From Tenuifilum thalassicum (GTDB taxonomy: Bacteria; Bacteroidota; Bacteroidia; Bacteroidales; Tenuifilaceae), in contig NZ_CP041345.1 of assembly GCF_013265555.1 (NCBI RefSeq), positions 702,581 through 766,580 of the forward strand: a stretch of DNA of 64,000 nt, given 5' to 3'. Position 1 is the first letter of the stretch. Each line of letters opens with the position of its first letter. The notes below the pieces were generated by a model. The model saw nothing but the letters and a program-made list of their open reading frames with translations. It made no database searches and was not told the origin of the DNA. Both the position numbers and the translations under genes were made by a program. This document shows positions 26,831 to 36,736 of the stretch, in pieces.

Positions 26831-26863
26831 CCCCATCAATCCATAAGTTGATGGGGCTTTTTT
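26831..26863 (+). terminator. Terminator after the OlsF-like gene
   Basis: A perfect 9-bp stem CCCCATCAA / TTGATGGGG with 8-nt loop, followed by CTTTTTT. It lies 8 bp after the stop codon. Confidence 0.9.
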
Positions 26864-27058
26864 AATCTTAAGAATTGTTGACAATTGTTTATCAATTTTA
26901 AGATTTCTAATGTTTTTAATTTTGATAAATAGTTGAAAAGTTGGCTTAACTCCTTGCTGGTTCTATGTTTATTCGCTTAAAAACCAGTCAAGTTCCTTAA
27001 ACCATGTTGAATTTAAACCTTAGGCTTTTCATATTGTCCATATAAAAAACTTTATCCA

Positions 27059-28279
27059 ATGAAAAGATATTTATACCTGGTTGCGCTAATGGCGCTAAGC
27101 GCATGTGCTGGAAACGTTAAAAATGATGAGCAAAGTTTAGAAGAAAAGGCTAAAGCCTTGCATGCCGAAATGGTAACTATTGATACTCATACCGATACAC
27201 CTTTAAATTTTTTGCGCGAGGGCTTCGATTTTAGTGGGGAAAATAACTCAGCCATAGGCAGTAAAGTCGATTTGAGAAAAATGGAGGAAGGTGGTTTGGA
27301 TGCAGCCTTTTTTGCTGTGTTTATTGGGCAACGGGAGTGTACGCCTGAAGGGTATAAAAAGGCTAATGAGAAAGCACTAAAAATATTCAATGCCATCCAC
27401 GAGAATGTGGCCAAATATTCCGACAGGGCAGAAGTGGCTACCTCGTCCGATGATGTTTATAGGTTGAAAAAAGAGGGTAAACGTGCAATATATATAGGAG
27501 TAGAGAATGGCTTTCCAATAGGTGAGGATTTGGATCAAGTTAAGCGTTTTTATGATATGGGCGCACGATACATTACTCTTTGTCATACTCGCAATAATCA
27601 GATTTGTGACTCATCAACCGATCCCGATGGGCCAAAGTACAATGGCTTAAGCAATTTTGGGCGAGAAGTAGTTACCGAAATGAATAGGTTGGGTATGATG
27701 ATAGATGTTTCGCACATTTCTGATAGCTCTTTCTATGATGTATTAGCCCTTTCAAAAGCACCTGTAATAGCTTCGCACAGCTGTGCTCGTGCTGTATGCG
27801 ACCATCCACGTAATCTCTCCGACGATATGCTACGTGCCATTGCTAAAAATGGAGGTGTAGTACAGATGTGTGTTTTAAGCGATTACGTTAAAAAAAGTCC
27901 CCAAAATCCAGCTCGCGATAGCGCTTATCGTGCATTAAGGGAAAAGTGGAATAATTTTCGTAATCTTACTCCCGAACAGGAAAAACAAGCCACTTCGGAG
28001 TGGTATAAGCTAGAAGAACAGTTCCCTGGTAGTAGAGCGACAGTTTCGGATGTGGTTGATCACATTGACCATATGGTAAAAGTAATGGGAATTGACCATG
28101 TGGGTATTGGAACTGATTTTGACGGTGGTGGCGGAGTTGAAGGTTGTCGTGATGCATCGGAGATGTATCACATCACAATGGAACTCATTAAAAGAGGGTA
28201 TTCCGATAAGGATATTCGTAAGATTTGGGGCGAGAATTTTCTAAGAGTTTTTAGGGAGGTTCAGAAACATAAAGAATAG
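27059..28279 (+). CDS. M19 (renal dipeptidase-like) membrane dipeptidase, lipoprotein
   Basis: A 406-residue protein with lipobox LSAC (Cys16). Binuclear zinc motifs of the M19 family are in order: TIDTHTDTP (HxD), the bridging glutamate in GVENGFPIG, DVSHIS, SHSCARAV, and GTDFDGGGG. The family hydrolyses dipeptides, including those with D-residues at the C-terminal side. As a lipoprotein it would act in the periplasm or at the surface on peptide breakdown products. It is isolated between two terminators with no obvious operon partner. Confidence 0.92.
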   Translation: MKRYLYLVALMALSACAGNVKNDEQSLEEKAKALHAEMVTIDTHTDTPLNFLREGFDFSGENNSAIGSKVDLRKMEEGGLDAAFFAVFIGQRECTPEGYKKANEKALKIFNAIHENVAKYSDRAEVATSSDDVYRLKKEGKRAIYIGVENGFPIGEDLDQVKRFYDMGARYITLCHTRNNQICDSSTDPDGPKYNGLSNFGREVVTEMNRLGMMIDVSHISDSSFYDVLALSKAPVIASHSCARAVCDHPRNLSDDMLRAIAKNGGVVQMCVLSDYVKKSPQNPARDSAYRALREKWNNFRNLTPEQEKQATSEWYKLEEQFPGSRATVSDVVDHIDHMVKVMGIDHVGIGTDFDGGGGVEGCRDASEMYHITMELIKRGYSDKDIRKIWGENFLRVFREVQKHKE

Positions 28280-28296
28280 CAGTTCACAGTAAAATC

Positions 28297-28328
28297 AAAA
28301 GCCTGATTCCTTGTGGAATCAGGCTTTT
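28297..28328. terminator. Bidirectional terminator between M19 dipeptidase and ahcY
   Basis: A 14-bp perfect stem AAAAGCCTGATTCC / GGAATCAGGCTTTT with TTGT loop, A- and T-tails on either side. It lies between convergent genes ending at 28279 and 28349. Confidence 0.9.
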
Positions 28329-28348
28329 ATCATTATATCAAATATCGA

Positions 28349-29767
28349 TTAGTATCTGTAATGCTCGGGTTTATATGGCCCTTCTGGTTTAACACCAATA
28401 TATTCTGCTTGCTCAGGAGTCAAAGTAGTTAGCTTAACTCCAAGCTGTTCGAGGTGCAAGCGGGCAACCTCCTCATCGAGGTGTTTAGGTAGGCGATAAA
28501 CATCAACAGCTAAATCTTTTGTCCAAAGTTCAATTTGGGCAAGGGTTTGGTTTGAGAAGCTGTTGCTCATTACAAAGCTAGGATGCCCAGTTGCACAACC
28601 TAGGTTAACGAGGCGCCCTTCGGCAAGAATAAAGATTGAATGGCCATCAGGGAAGATGTATTGATCAACCTGAGGCTTTATGTTTACGCGCTTAACATCC
28701 TTTTGTGCGTTAAGCCTATCCATCTGTATCTCATTATCAAAATGGCCAATGTTACATACAATGGCTTGGTCTTTCATCTTTTGCATGTGCTCATAGGTGA
28801 TAACATCTCGGTTACCTGTTGCGGTAACATAAATATTACCTTCAGGGAGGGCATCCTCAACTGTTTTTACTTCAAATCCTTCCATTGAGGCCTGAAGGGC
28901 ACAGATTGGGTCTATCTCTGTAACAATAACTCTTGCCCCATATGAGCGCATGCTGTGGGCACAACCTTTTCCTACATCACCATAACCACAAACAACAACT
29001 ACTTTACCTGCTATCATGACATCGGTTGCGCGTTTAATTCCATCGGCAAGCGATTCACGACAACCATAAAGGTTATCGAATTTGCTTTTTGTAACGGAGT
29101 CGTTAACGTTTATGGCAGGAATAAGAAGCTCTTTTCTTTCTAGCATTTGGTATAGGCGATGAACACCAGTTGTTGTTTCTTCCGAAACGCCCTTAAGCTC
29201 ACTTACAAGATTATGCCATTTGTTAGGATCCTGTTCAATGATGTTTTTAAGTAGGTTGATGATAACCTCCTCCTCATGCGAAGATGCTTTGCGGTTGAGG
29301 AATGATTTGTCGTTTTCAGCTTTATAGCCCCAATGAACAAGAAGAGTTGCATCGCCACCATCATCAACAATAAGGTTTGGGCCTTTTCCATCGGGGAAGG
29401 ATAGCGCTTGAGCAGTGCACCACCAATATTCCTCTAGTGTTTCACCTTTCCAGGCAAAAACAGGAATACCTGCAGCAGCAATAGCAGCAGCTGCATGGTC
29501 TTGAGTTGAGAAAATATTGCAGCTAGCCCAACGTACTTGAGCTCCAAGCTCAACTAGGGTTTCTATTAGCACTGCAGTTTGAATGGTCATGTGAAGCGAC
29601 CCTGTGATACGTGCGCCATTTAACGGTTTACTAGGCCCATATTTTTTTCTGAGAGCCATTAGACCTGGCATCTCTTTCTCTGCAATTGATATCTCTTTAC
29701 GTCCCCATTCGGCCAAACCGATATCCTTTACCTTGTATGGTAAAGAAGCTTGAATAACTTGTTCCAT
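28349..29767 (-). CDS. ahcY: Adenosylhomocysteinase
   Basis: A 472-residue SAH hydrolase. Signatures are [21 protein letters not shown], the NAD-binding [27 protein letters not shown] with the catalytic lysine region, and the C-terminal [13 protein letters not shown] that closes the active site of the neighbouring subunit. It reversibly splits S-adenosylhomocysteine to adenosine and homocysteine, relieving methyltransferase inhibition. Length fits the long bacterial form with its insertion. It lies 14 bp after ribF on the same strand and is probably cotranscribed. Confidence 0.97.
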   Translation of the reverse strand: MEQVIQASLPYKVKDIGLAEWGRKEISIAEKEMPGLMALRKKYGPSKPLNGARITGSLHMTIQTAVLIETLVELGAQVRWASCNIFSTQDHAAAAIAAAGIPVFAWKGETLEEYWWCTAQALSFPDGKGPNLIVDDGGDATLLVHWGYKAENDKSFLNRKASSHEEEVIINLLKNIIEQDPNKWHNLVSELKGVSEETTTGVHRLYQMLERKELLIPAINVNDSVTKSKFDNLYGCRESLADGIKRATDVMIAGKVVVVCGYGDVGKGCAHSMRSYGARVIVTEIDPICALQASMEGFEVKTVEDALPEGNIYVTATGNRDVITYEHMQKMKDQAIVCNIGHFDNEIQMDRLNAQKDVKRVNIKPQVDQYIFPDGHSIFILAEGRLVNLGCATGHPSFVMSNSFSNQTLAQIELWTKDLAVDVYRLPKHLDEEVARLHLEQLGVKLTTLTPEQAEYIGVKPEGPYKPEHYRY

Positions 29768-29780
29768 TTATGAATTGTGT

Positions 29781-30770
29781 TTAATGGTTTCTTTTGCTTT
29801 CAGCCCGTAAAGTTAAGAATAACTTTTTATAACTCTCGATATTTTCATTTTTAAGGGCATCAAGAGCATGGTGTTTATCAATAACAAGTTGCTCTTTTAA
29901 ATGTTCGATTGAAGGGAATCGTTTTTCGTCGCGTAATCGGCTTATAAAGGCAATCTCAATGCCTAATGTGTAAATATCTTCGTTAAAATCAAATATGTTA
30001 ACCTCTATGGTTTGCTTTTTTGACATCTCAACTGTTGGCCTAAATCCAATATTAAGCATCCCTTTATAAATTCTGTCGTTAACATGGACCATAACGGCAT
30101 AAACACCTGCTTTAGGAATGAGTTTTAAGGGATCGTTAGGTCTAATATTTGCAGTTGGAAAACCTAGTTTTCGTCCTATTTGATTCCCATTTTGCACGGC
30201 ACCGGTTATTAGGTAAGGGTATCCAAGCATCTTATTTGCAGATTCAAGACTTCCATCGTTTAGGGCATGCCTAATTTTTGTTGAGCTAATATCAATGTTA
30301 TTGACCGTAAGGGGAGGAATAGTGTTAAATGTAAAATTGAGCTCTTTTGATAGTTTCTCAAGCAATTCTGGATTTCCCCTCGCTCCTTTCCCAAAACGAT
30401 GATCGCTGCCAATTACAAAATGTCTGACTTTAAAATCGTTAACCAAGTATTTTATAAACTCTTCTGCCTCAATATTAAAAAAATCTCTGGAAAACTCTTG
30501 AATAATAAGGTAGTCTATACCAAGTTTTGCTAAAATTTTTGATTTTTCATTAAGGGTAGTTAGGAATCTAAGTTTTTCTGGGTCTTTGTGAAGGACAAGA
30601 CGAGGGTGAGGCCAAAATGTAAGAGCAGCCGATTCTAAGCCCATAAGGTTTGCACTGTGAACCACTTTGCTAACAAGCTCACGGTGACCTAAATGCACTC
30701 CATCAAAGAAGCCCATTGTTAAGGCAAGTTCTTTACCTCTGGTTTGCTGGGGGCGTTGAATAATTATCAT
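29781..30770 (-). CDS. ribF: Bifunctional riboflavin kinase / FAD synthetase
   Basis: From the ATG at 30770 the protein is 329 residues; an upstream in-frame start at 30803 adds 11 residues and cannot be excluded. The N-terminal nucleotidyltransferase has GFFDGVHLGH (HxGH-like), VIGSDHRFGKGARG and ISSTKIRHAL. The C-terminal riboflavin kinase has GRKLGFPTANI and the catalytic-site region around VEVNIFDF. It converts riboflavin to FMN and then FAD. It is upstream of ahcY in the same orientation. Confidence 0.93.
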   Translation of the reverse strand: MIIIQRPQQTRGKELALTMGFFDGVHLGHRELVSKVVHSANLMGLESAALTFWPHPRLVLHKDPEKLRFLTTLNEKSKILAKLGIDYLIIQEFSRDFFNIEAEEFIKYLVNDFKVRHFVIGSDHRFGKGARGNPELLEKLSKELNFTFNTIPPLTVNNIDISSTKIRHALNDGSLESANKMLGYPYLITGAVQNGNQIGRKLGFPTANIRPNDPLKLIPKAGVYAVMVHVNDRIYKGMLNIGFRPTVEMSKKQTIEVNIFDFNEDIYTLGIEIAFISRLRDEKRFPSIEHLKEQLVIDKHHALDALKNENIESYKKLFLTLRAESKRNH

Positions 30771-30910
30771 CTTTTTATTTGGCTTACTCACGCTAATTTG
30801 CAAAATTTATTCCATGATTACTAATAATACCTTTAAAGTGCTTCTTTGATGTTGATTAATATAAGCGTTTCAATGACGAATGGACAGGATGTGTTGATAA
30901 AAGATACGGT

Positions 30911-30946
30911 AAAAAGACTGCCCCAAGGTAAAATATTAGGGCAGCC
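30911..30946 (-). terminator. Terminator of the glycogen operon
   Basis: The stem CTGCCC (30918-30923) / GGGCAG (39-44 of the same block, 30939-30944) is followed on the minus strand by TCTTTTT. It lies just past the stop of the glycogen fusion gene at 30957. Confidence 0.65.
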
Positions 30947-30956
30947 ATTCTTTCTT

Positions 30957-33900
30957 TTATATCCATCGAACAAGGCAAAAATCCATACGATGGGGGAGAA
31001 TTGGATTTTTGGGGAAGATTCTTATTCCACATTCAAACGCCCCGGGTTCCATTGGTATAAGCTTTAGCTTATAGGTTACTCTGGACCCATCAATTTCTGC
31101 CAATTCAAACTCATGTACGCGTTTAACTGTTATGTCTTGATTTTCAATCATATCTACAACAACCAGCTCCACACCAATTTCATCTGGGGCAAGAGTACCT
31201 AAATCGAGTACAACTTCGGCTTCATATTCATTCCCTATTAGTATTGGTTCTCGCGACATATCAAGCTGCTTAACCCTTATTACTTCAACCTCGTCCCAAT
31301 TGCGTGCTATACGTCTTTTCCATTGCGAAATTTGCTTAGCTTGTTCAAAATCGTCTTCGGCAAGTTCGTTGTACCTATGATACAACTTGTTGTAGAATCG
31401 ATTCTGATAATCGTTAATCATTCTGAGGGTGGTAAAGTTAGATGCAACATCCGACATTGATTTCTTGATAAATGAAATCCATTTAGTTGGGATATCCTCT
31501 GTGTTGCGTTCGTAAAATGCTGGCACAATTTCGTTTTCCAAAGTGGTGTAAATCAACTCAGCATCAAGCTCATCCTGAAATTCTTGTTGAGGGTAAGTTT
31601 GCTCAATAGGTAGTGCCCAACCTGCATTTTCTCTATATCCTTCAACCCACCATCCATCAAGTACGCTGAAATGCAGTACACCATTCATGACCGCTTTTTG
31701 GCCACTTGTTCCGGAGGCCTCCATAGGGCGAGTTGGGGTGTTAAGCCAAACGTCGACACCCTGTACCATTCGCCTTGCAAGTTCCATGTCGTAGTTTTGG
31801 AGGAATACTATTCGTCCGAGGAAACGAGGCTCTTTTGAGATTTCAATTATCCTTTTTATAATATCCTGACCTGCTTTGTCGTGAGGATGTGCCTTCCCGG
31901 CAAAAAATATTTGAACAGGTCTCTCAGGATTATTTACAAGTTCTGCAAGCCTATCGGTATCCTTAAAGAGTAACCAGGCCCTCTTATAAGTTGCAAATCT
32001 ACGGGCAAAGCCAATAGTAAGGACTTTGTCGCTTAAGCGCTCTTTTATTTCAATAACTTGTCGTGGGGTTTCGTATCGAACTAGGTTAGGGTTGCTGAGC
32101 CGTTTATTAATAAGTTTGATAAGTCGTTTTCGTAGCTTATTTCTAATGTCCCAAATCTTATTATCGGGGATGTTTTGAATGTTGCTCCAGTTGGGTTGGT
32201 TATAGCCCAGGTTGTTGTTATTGTCAACATCCTCAAGAATTGCTTTCCATTCGCGGGCAGTCCATGTGGGGAAGTGCACACCATTGGTTACATAGCTGAT
32301 GTGCAGCTCGTTTGGAAAGTAGCATGGCCACATCCCTGCAAACATTTTTCGGCTAACCTCTCCATGTAGCCAGCTAACACCATTAACCTCTTGCGAGAGT
32401 CTAATGGCAAGATGACTCATTGAGAATCGTTCGGTTTTATCTCCTGGTGTTAAGCGGCCTAAATCCATGAATTCGTCCCAGGTAATCTTCAAGCGTTCTG
32501 GATAATGGGCCATGTATGTACGTACTAGTTCTTCGGGGAAAGCATCATGCCCGGCTGGTACTGGTGTGTGAGTGGTAAATAGGCTCGATGCCCTGACTAG
32601 TTCAAGCGACTCGTTAAAAGATAACTTTTCATCAACAATAAACTTTCTCAATCGTTCAAGGCCAATAAATGCAGCATGGCCTTCGTTTATATGGTATATA
32701 TCGGCATTAATTCCCAATTCGTTTAGCGCTCTTATACCAGCTATTCCAAGTATCATTTCCTGCTTAAACCGATTCTCTAAATCGCCTCCGTAAAGATGGT
32801 GGGTGATAGTTCTGTCAATGGGTTGATTTTCTTCCATGTCGGTATCTAGGAGGTAAAGGTCGGTACGACCTACTTCAACTTTCCAAATTCTGGAAAAAAC
32901 ATCTCTACCAGGGAAAGCCACCTTAACTGTTATCCATTTCCCATTTTCGTCTCGAACTGGTGTTGCAACGCTTTGTGTAAAGTTTTGTTGGTCGTAAACT
33001 GCAATCTGTTGTCCCGATGCAGAAAGTTTTTGGGTGAAATAACCATAACGGTAAAGCAACCCAACCCCTACCATATCAATGTTTCTGTCTGAAGCTTCTT
33101 TAAGGTAATCGCCTGCTAGGACGCCTAAACCGCCAGAGTAGAGCTTGAGAGAGCTGTGAAGACCAAACTCCATGCTGAAGTATGCTATTTTTGGCCCCTT
33201 TCGTTCATATTTTTTCATCATGTATGATGAAAACTTAAGGTAAACCGATTGGAGCTTTTCAACGAAAGCCTCATCTTTCTCTAGCTCTTGGAACTTGGGT
33301 AAACTAATTTTTTCCAAGAACTCAATGGGGTTGTGTTCGCATTTATCCCAAAGTTCTTTATCGATACTTTCAAACAACTCTTTTGCATCGGTATTCCACG
33401 ACCACCAAAGGTTTCGAGAGATTTCATCAAGAGGTTTGAGCTTTTCGGGTAATCGTTTTTGGATAATAAGTCTAACCCAGTTTGGACGATAATGACGAAT
33501 CTTATGCTCAACCGTTGGAAGCACTTCCTCTCTCTCCAACTCCATATACATTTGGGTACGTTCCGCAACTACTCTAAGCGCACTGTCATAGGCTTTAAAG
33601 TAGAAGTTGACAAAGTTTTCCCAAAGGGCAACCCTTGATATTTCTCCAGCGTTAGTTGACAGGTTATCCTTTTCTTCCTGACTGAGGGTAGTGTAGTTGT
33701 AAAGTGTTTCTGCTATATGATTAATCACTTCGTTATCGTTGCTATCGGTTCTATGAATTACCCGAATAGCATCTTTGGATTTATTGTAGTGCTTGTTTAT
33801 CCAATCGCCAAAGCCAGCTAGTGAAGTGGTAATAGTGGGAACTTTAAAGGCTAAACTTTCAAGGGGTGTATATCCCCATGGCTCATAGTACGACGGGAAT

Positions 33901-35210
33901 ACGGTTAAATCCATTCCGATAAGTAGGTCGTAGTATGGTTTATTGAAAATGCCGTCATTTCCATTTAGATAGCATGGAACCCAAAAGACTTTAACCTTAT
34001 CGGACGAAGCATTATTGAGTCCTAAACTTCTTATTTTTTTTAGAATGATTTCTGATTCTGGATCGTTGAGGTAGTGGGTTACATGAGTATCGTCGAGAAT
34101 AATATAGCTATCGGTTTCCTTTGCATCGCGTAGGTTATGGAAAACATCCTTTCTTGGTCCATGATGCCCTGCTGGGATTAAAAGAAAGGCAAGGATTTCC
34201 TTTTTCAGATTATTCTCTTTATTTAGCTTGGCAAGTGCTTCGAGAAAAACATCAATTCCCTTGTTTTTAAACTCATACCTGCCGCTTATCCCAACAACAA
34301 TGCTATCTTTTGCAACATCATGGGAGAGCATGGCTTCAGCTACTTCGTAAAATTTAATTCTTCCCTCTAAGTGTCGAAGTTTAAATTCTTCATCTGGAGT
34401 TGGTATAAATGAATCATCAAACCCATTAGGGGTAATAAGGTCAACCTCTTTCCCAAGAAAATGTTTGCATTCCTGGGCGGTTATCTCACTTACCGTTGTA
34501 AAACAATCTGCCTCTCGTGCAGCAATTGATTCCAAGGAGTGTTTTGCAACAACATTGAATTCTTTTGCTTTATGTTCGGGGCTGTATTTATCAATATTAC
34601 TATAAAGAGGAAGGTTATTACCAGCTATACTACGCCCAAGTACAGTGGCATGTGTTGTAAATACAGTGCCAACTTGTGGCATGTTATCCTTAAGGTATAG
34701 CAGACCGGTTCCAGTCATCCACTCGTGAAACTGGGCTACAACCCTATGTCGTAGGCTAAGATTGAAATTAGTAAAACTTTCAATTACTTTTCCTGCAGCA
34801 TAGCCAAACAGCGCAGGCTCTATGTAATCCCATTGCCCCGTAAGCGAATCGAGTTTGAACTTTTCCCATAATATCTTGAAGATTTCATCTTTTTTTGAGA
34901 TTAAACCCGAAAAATTTACCAAGATGGCAATGGGTTTACACGGGATGTTCCATCGACCTATCCGGATTGCTAACCCTTGTGAGTTGGCGTGTATTTTCCA
35001 TGCTTTAAAAAGCTCTTGGTCTTCAATAAATTCTAGGTTGTTTTCTGAGTCCTTAATAATATCAGGTCCTATGGTGATGTAGTTATTCTTAAGTTCGTTT
35101 TCTAGCAACGAGGCTTTGGTAGATACAACTGTATGTATTCCACCTACCTTGTTACAAACTTCCCAGCTAACTTCAAATAGATAGTCGGGTTTTAGAAGTT
35201 TGTCTGTCAT
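30957..35210 (-). CDS. Glycogen synthase (GT3) - alpha-glucan phosphorylase (GT35) fusion
   Basis: A 1417-residue fusion. Residues 1 to about 560 are a GT3-type (yeast/animal-like) glycogen synthase: FEVSWEVCNKVGGIHTVVSTKA, TPNGFD, SYYEPWGYTPLES and TTSLAGFGDWI. From about 575 a DUF3417 region (ISRNLWWSWN) leads into a GlgP phosphorylase with the pyridoxal-phosphate site ASGTSGQKAVMNG (lysine about 1172). The final 90 residues form a beta-rich extension. GT3 enzymes use UDP-glucose, so no GlgC would be needed. One chain thus contains chain-building and phosphorolytic domains. It is the last gene of a four-gene operon, 13 bp after the GH57 gene. This fusion is known from other Bacteroidota. 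Confidence 0.93.
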   Translation of the reverse strand: MTDKLLKPDYLFEVSWEVCNKVGGIHTVVSTKASLLENELKNNYITIGPDIIKDSENNLEFIEDQELFKAWKIHANSQGLAIRIGRWNIPCKPIAILVNFSGLISKKDEIFKILWEKFKLDSLTGQWDYIEPALFGYAAGKVIESFTNFNLSLRHRVVAQFHEWMTGTGLLYLKDNMPQVGTVFTTHATVLGRSIAGNNLPLYSNIDKYSPEHKAKEFNVVAKHSLESIAAREADCFTTVSEITAQECKHFLGKEVDLITPNGFDDSFIPTPDEEFKLRHLEGRIKFYEVAEAMLSHDVAKDSIVVGISGRYEFKNKGIDVFLEALAKLNKENNLKKEILAFLLIPAGHHGPRKDVFHNLRDAKETDSYIILDDTHVTHYLNDPESEIILKKIRSLGLNNASSDKVKVFWVPCYLNGNDGIFNKPYYDLLIGMDLTVFPSYYEPWGYTPLESLAFKVPTITTSLAGFGDWINKHYNKSKDAIRVIHRTDSNDNEVINHIAETLYNYTTLSQEEKDNLSTNAGEISRVALWENFVNFYFKAYDSALRVVAERTQMYMELEREEVLPTVEHKIRHYRPNWVRLIIQKRLPEKLKPLDEISRNLWWSWNTDAKELFESIDKELWDKCEHNPIEFLEKISLPKFQELEKDEAFVEKLQSVYLKFSSYMMKKYERKGPKIAYFSMEFGLHSSLKLYSGGLGVLAGDYLKEASDRNIDMVGVGLLYRYGYFTQKLSASGQQIAVYDQQNFTQSVATPVRDENGKWITVKVAFPGRDVFSRIWKVEVGRTDLYLLDTDMEENQPIDRTITHHLYGGDLENRFKQEMILGIAGIRALNELGINADIYHINEGHAAFIGLERLRKFIVDEKLSFNESLELVRASSLFTTHTPVPAGHDAFPEELVRTYMAHYPERLKITWDEFMDLGRLTPGDKTERFSMSHLAIRLSQEVNGVSWLHGEVSRKMFAGMWPCYFPNELHISYVTNGVHFPTWTAREWKAILEDVDNNNNLGYNQPNWSNIQNIPDNKIWDIRNKLRKRLIKLINKRLSNPNLVRYETPRQVIEIKERLSDKVLTIGFARRFATYKRAWLLFKDTDRLAELVNNPERPVQIFFAGKAHPHDKAGQDIIKRIIEISKEPRFLGRIVFLQNYDMELARRMVQGVDVWLNTPTRPMEASGTSGQKAVMNGVLHFSVLDGWWVEGYRENAGWALPIEQTYPQQEFQDELDAELIYTTLENEIVPAFYERNTEDIPTKWISFIKKSMSDVASNFTTLRMINDYQNRFYNKLYHRYNELAEDDFEQAKQISQWKRRIARNWDEVEVIRVKQLDMSREPILIGNEYEAEVVLDLGTLAPDEIGVELVVVDMIENQDITVKRVHEFELAEIDGSRVTYKLKLIPMEPGAFECGIRIFPKNPILPHRMDFCLVRWI

Positions 35211-35222
35211 ATCGTTGTGTTT

Positions 35223-36725
35223 TTATTTTGTTTTACCTTTAGTAGTTGCCTTTTTTACTGTGTTTTTCTTCTCAGTTTTAGCCTTTTGCTTTCCCGTACT
35301 CTTAGTAGATGTAGAAGATTTGGATTTGGTTGATTTTCTCCTTTTAGGTTTTTCATCCTTAGCTTTGCTAAGTTTTGTAGAAGTTTCAGTGTCTACATCT
35401 TTTACTGCATTTGATTTTGCAGGCTCATTCTCTTCATTTAGTTCCGATTGTAGTTCCTCAATTTTCTCCCTGTAAAGTTCAATAAGTTTTAATGCATTCT
35501 CAGTATTTTCTATATCATTTTGCTCAACTGGGCTTTCAATTAATTTCTTTTTAAGGCGTAGGGTGAAATCACTTAATACATTCATGTAGTTGATAAAAGC
35601 ATCGTATGGTGAGTCGTAAGGGTTGAAGTATTTATGAACATCGCCATCGCTAAACCATTTGGTGCACATATAGTAGAAATGGTCGCTTGTTTGTAGGTAT
35701 AGCCAATCGCGTTTTATGTCTGGGTCATTGGTTTTCTCAACCATTTCGGCTAAAGAATATAGCTCATTGAAAGCGCTATCCTGCAACTCGTTACCAAGCC
35801 ATGCTGTTAGGTCACGCTCCTCGTCAGCCCATGAAATTGGGTGGGGGACGTGGAGTAATGCTACTGGTTGATGCTTTTGAGCCGCTTCCGATGGTGTTAA
35901 AAATTCAAAGTTTGAGTTGGTGAAAACCCTATCGGGGAGTGCTCGCATAAAGTCAAAAATTCCAGTTTCGGCCCATTGATGTTCACCAAAGGTTTCGTAA
36001 TCCATGAAAAGATTTACAATCTCTTCATTTGGATTAATGTTATTTAACCAGTGAACATACTTTTCGGTAGTGAGTGGCCATTCACTCCAGTCGCGATTGG
36101 AGAAACGAAAGGCGATATCGTCACTTAATCTAAAGTTTTTGAGCAGTAGCCTTAGTTTAGGATTTATAGCGTTAGAGTAAACGAAATTTGGGCTTTTCCA
36201 GCCTAGTATATGTTTTGCACCTTCTGTTAGCATGGTGTTAAAGCCAAGGTCGGCTACCATTGCGCCAATTTCGTCGGAGTAAATAAGCTCCGTGTTTCTG
36301 AAAGCTTTTGGTTTATAACCAATTAGTTTCTCCAACTTTTCGGTATGGGCTTTAACCTGCTTTGTGAACTCTTCCCTGCTCTTTAAAGCAGATAGCGAGT
36401 GAGAGTAGGTTTCTGCCAAAAACTCTACGCTTCCTGTTTCTGCAAGTTTTTGAAAACTTTCCAAAACATCGGGTGCATATAGTTCAAATTGGTCAAGGGC
36501 TGTCCCCGAAATAGAATACGCTATTTTAAATCGTAAACCATACTCCTTGATAAGGTCTAGCATTAGCTTATTGGTTGGCAGATAGCATTTCTCTGCCACC
36601 TTTCGCATAATTGATTTATTGGCAAAATCATCAAAGTAGTCATGATTTTTTCCTATATCGAAGAAACGATATCTGCGCAATCTGAACGGTTGGTGTACCT
36701 GAAAATAAAAACAAATGGTTTTCAT
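35223..36725 (-). CDS. GH57 alpha-glucan hydrolase with basic C-terminal tail
   Basis: A 500-residue cytoplasmic protein. The GH57 (beta/alpha)7 domain covers about 1-400, beginning FYFQVHQPFRLRRYRFFD. The nucleophile is the glutamate in RNTELIYSDE and the acid/base the aspartate in FMDYETFGEH. The family includes alpha-amylases and 4-alpha-glucanotransferases acting on alpha-1,4-glucans. The last 60 or so residues are extremely rich in Lys, Ser and Thr (for example KSTKSKSSTSTKSTGKQ), not part of the enzyme fold. It is the third gene of the glucan operon, 11 bp after the GT4 gene. Confidence 0.9.
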   Translation of the reverse strand: MKTICFYFQVHQPFRLRRYRFFDIGKNHDYFDDFANKSIMRKVAEKCYLPTNKLMLDLIKEYGLRFKIAYSISGTALDQFELYAPDVLESFQKLAETGSVEFLAETYSHSLSALKSREEFTKQVKAHTEKLEKLIGYKPKAFRNTELIYSDEIGAMVADLGFNTMLTEGAKHILGWKSPNFVYSNAINPKLRLLLKNFRLSDDIAFRFSNRDWSEWPLTTEKYVHWLNNINPNEEIVNLFMDYETFGEHQWAETGIFDFMRALPDRVFTNSNFEFLTPSEAAQKHQPVALLHVPHPISWADEERDLTAWLGNELQDSAFNELYSLAEMVEKTNDPDIKRDWLYLQTSDHFYYMCTKWFSDGDVHKYFNPYDSPYDAFINYMNVLSDFTLRLKKKLIESPVEQNDIENTENALKLIELYREKIEELQSELNEENEPAKSNAVKDVDTETSTKLSKAKDEKPKRRKSTKSKSSTSTKSTGKQKAKTEKKNTVKKATTKGKTK

Positions 36726-36736
36726 ATTTTAATATT

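Noticed and set aside
30846..31067. 73-residue plus-strand frame
   Set aside because: It runs through the glycogen operon terminator into the end of the fusion gene and shows no protein-like features.
35200..35475. Hydrophobic 91-residue plus-strand frame
   Set aside because: It is antisense to the Lys-rich tail of the GH57 gene; its Phe/Leu/Val/Ser bias is the mirror of Lys/Thr codons.
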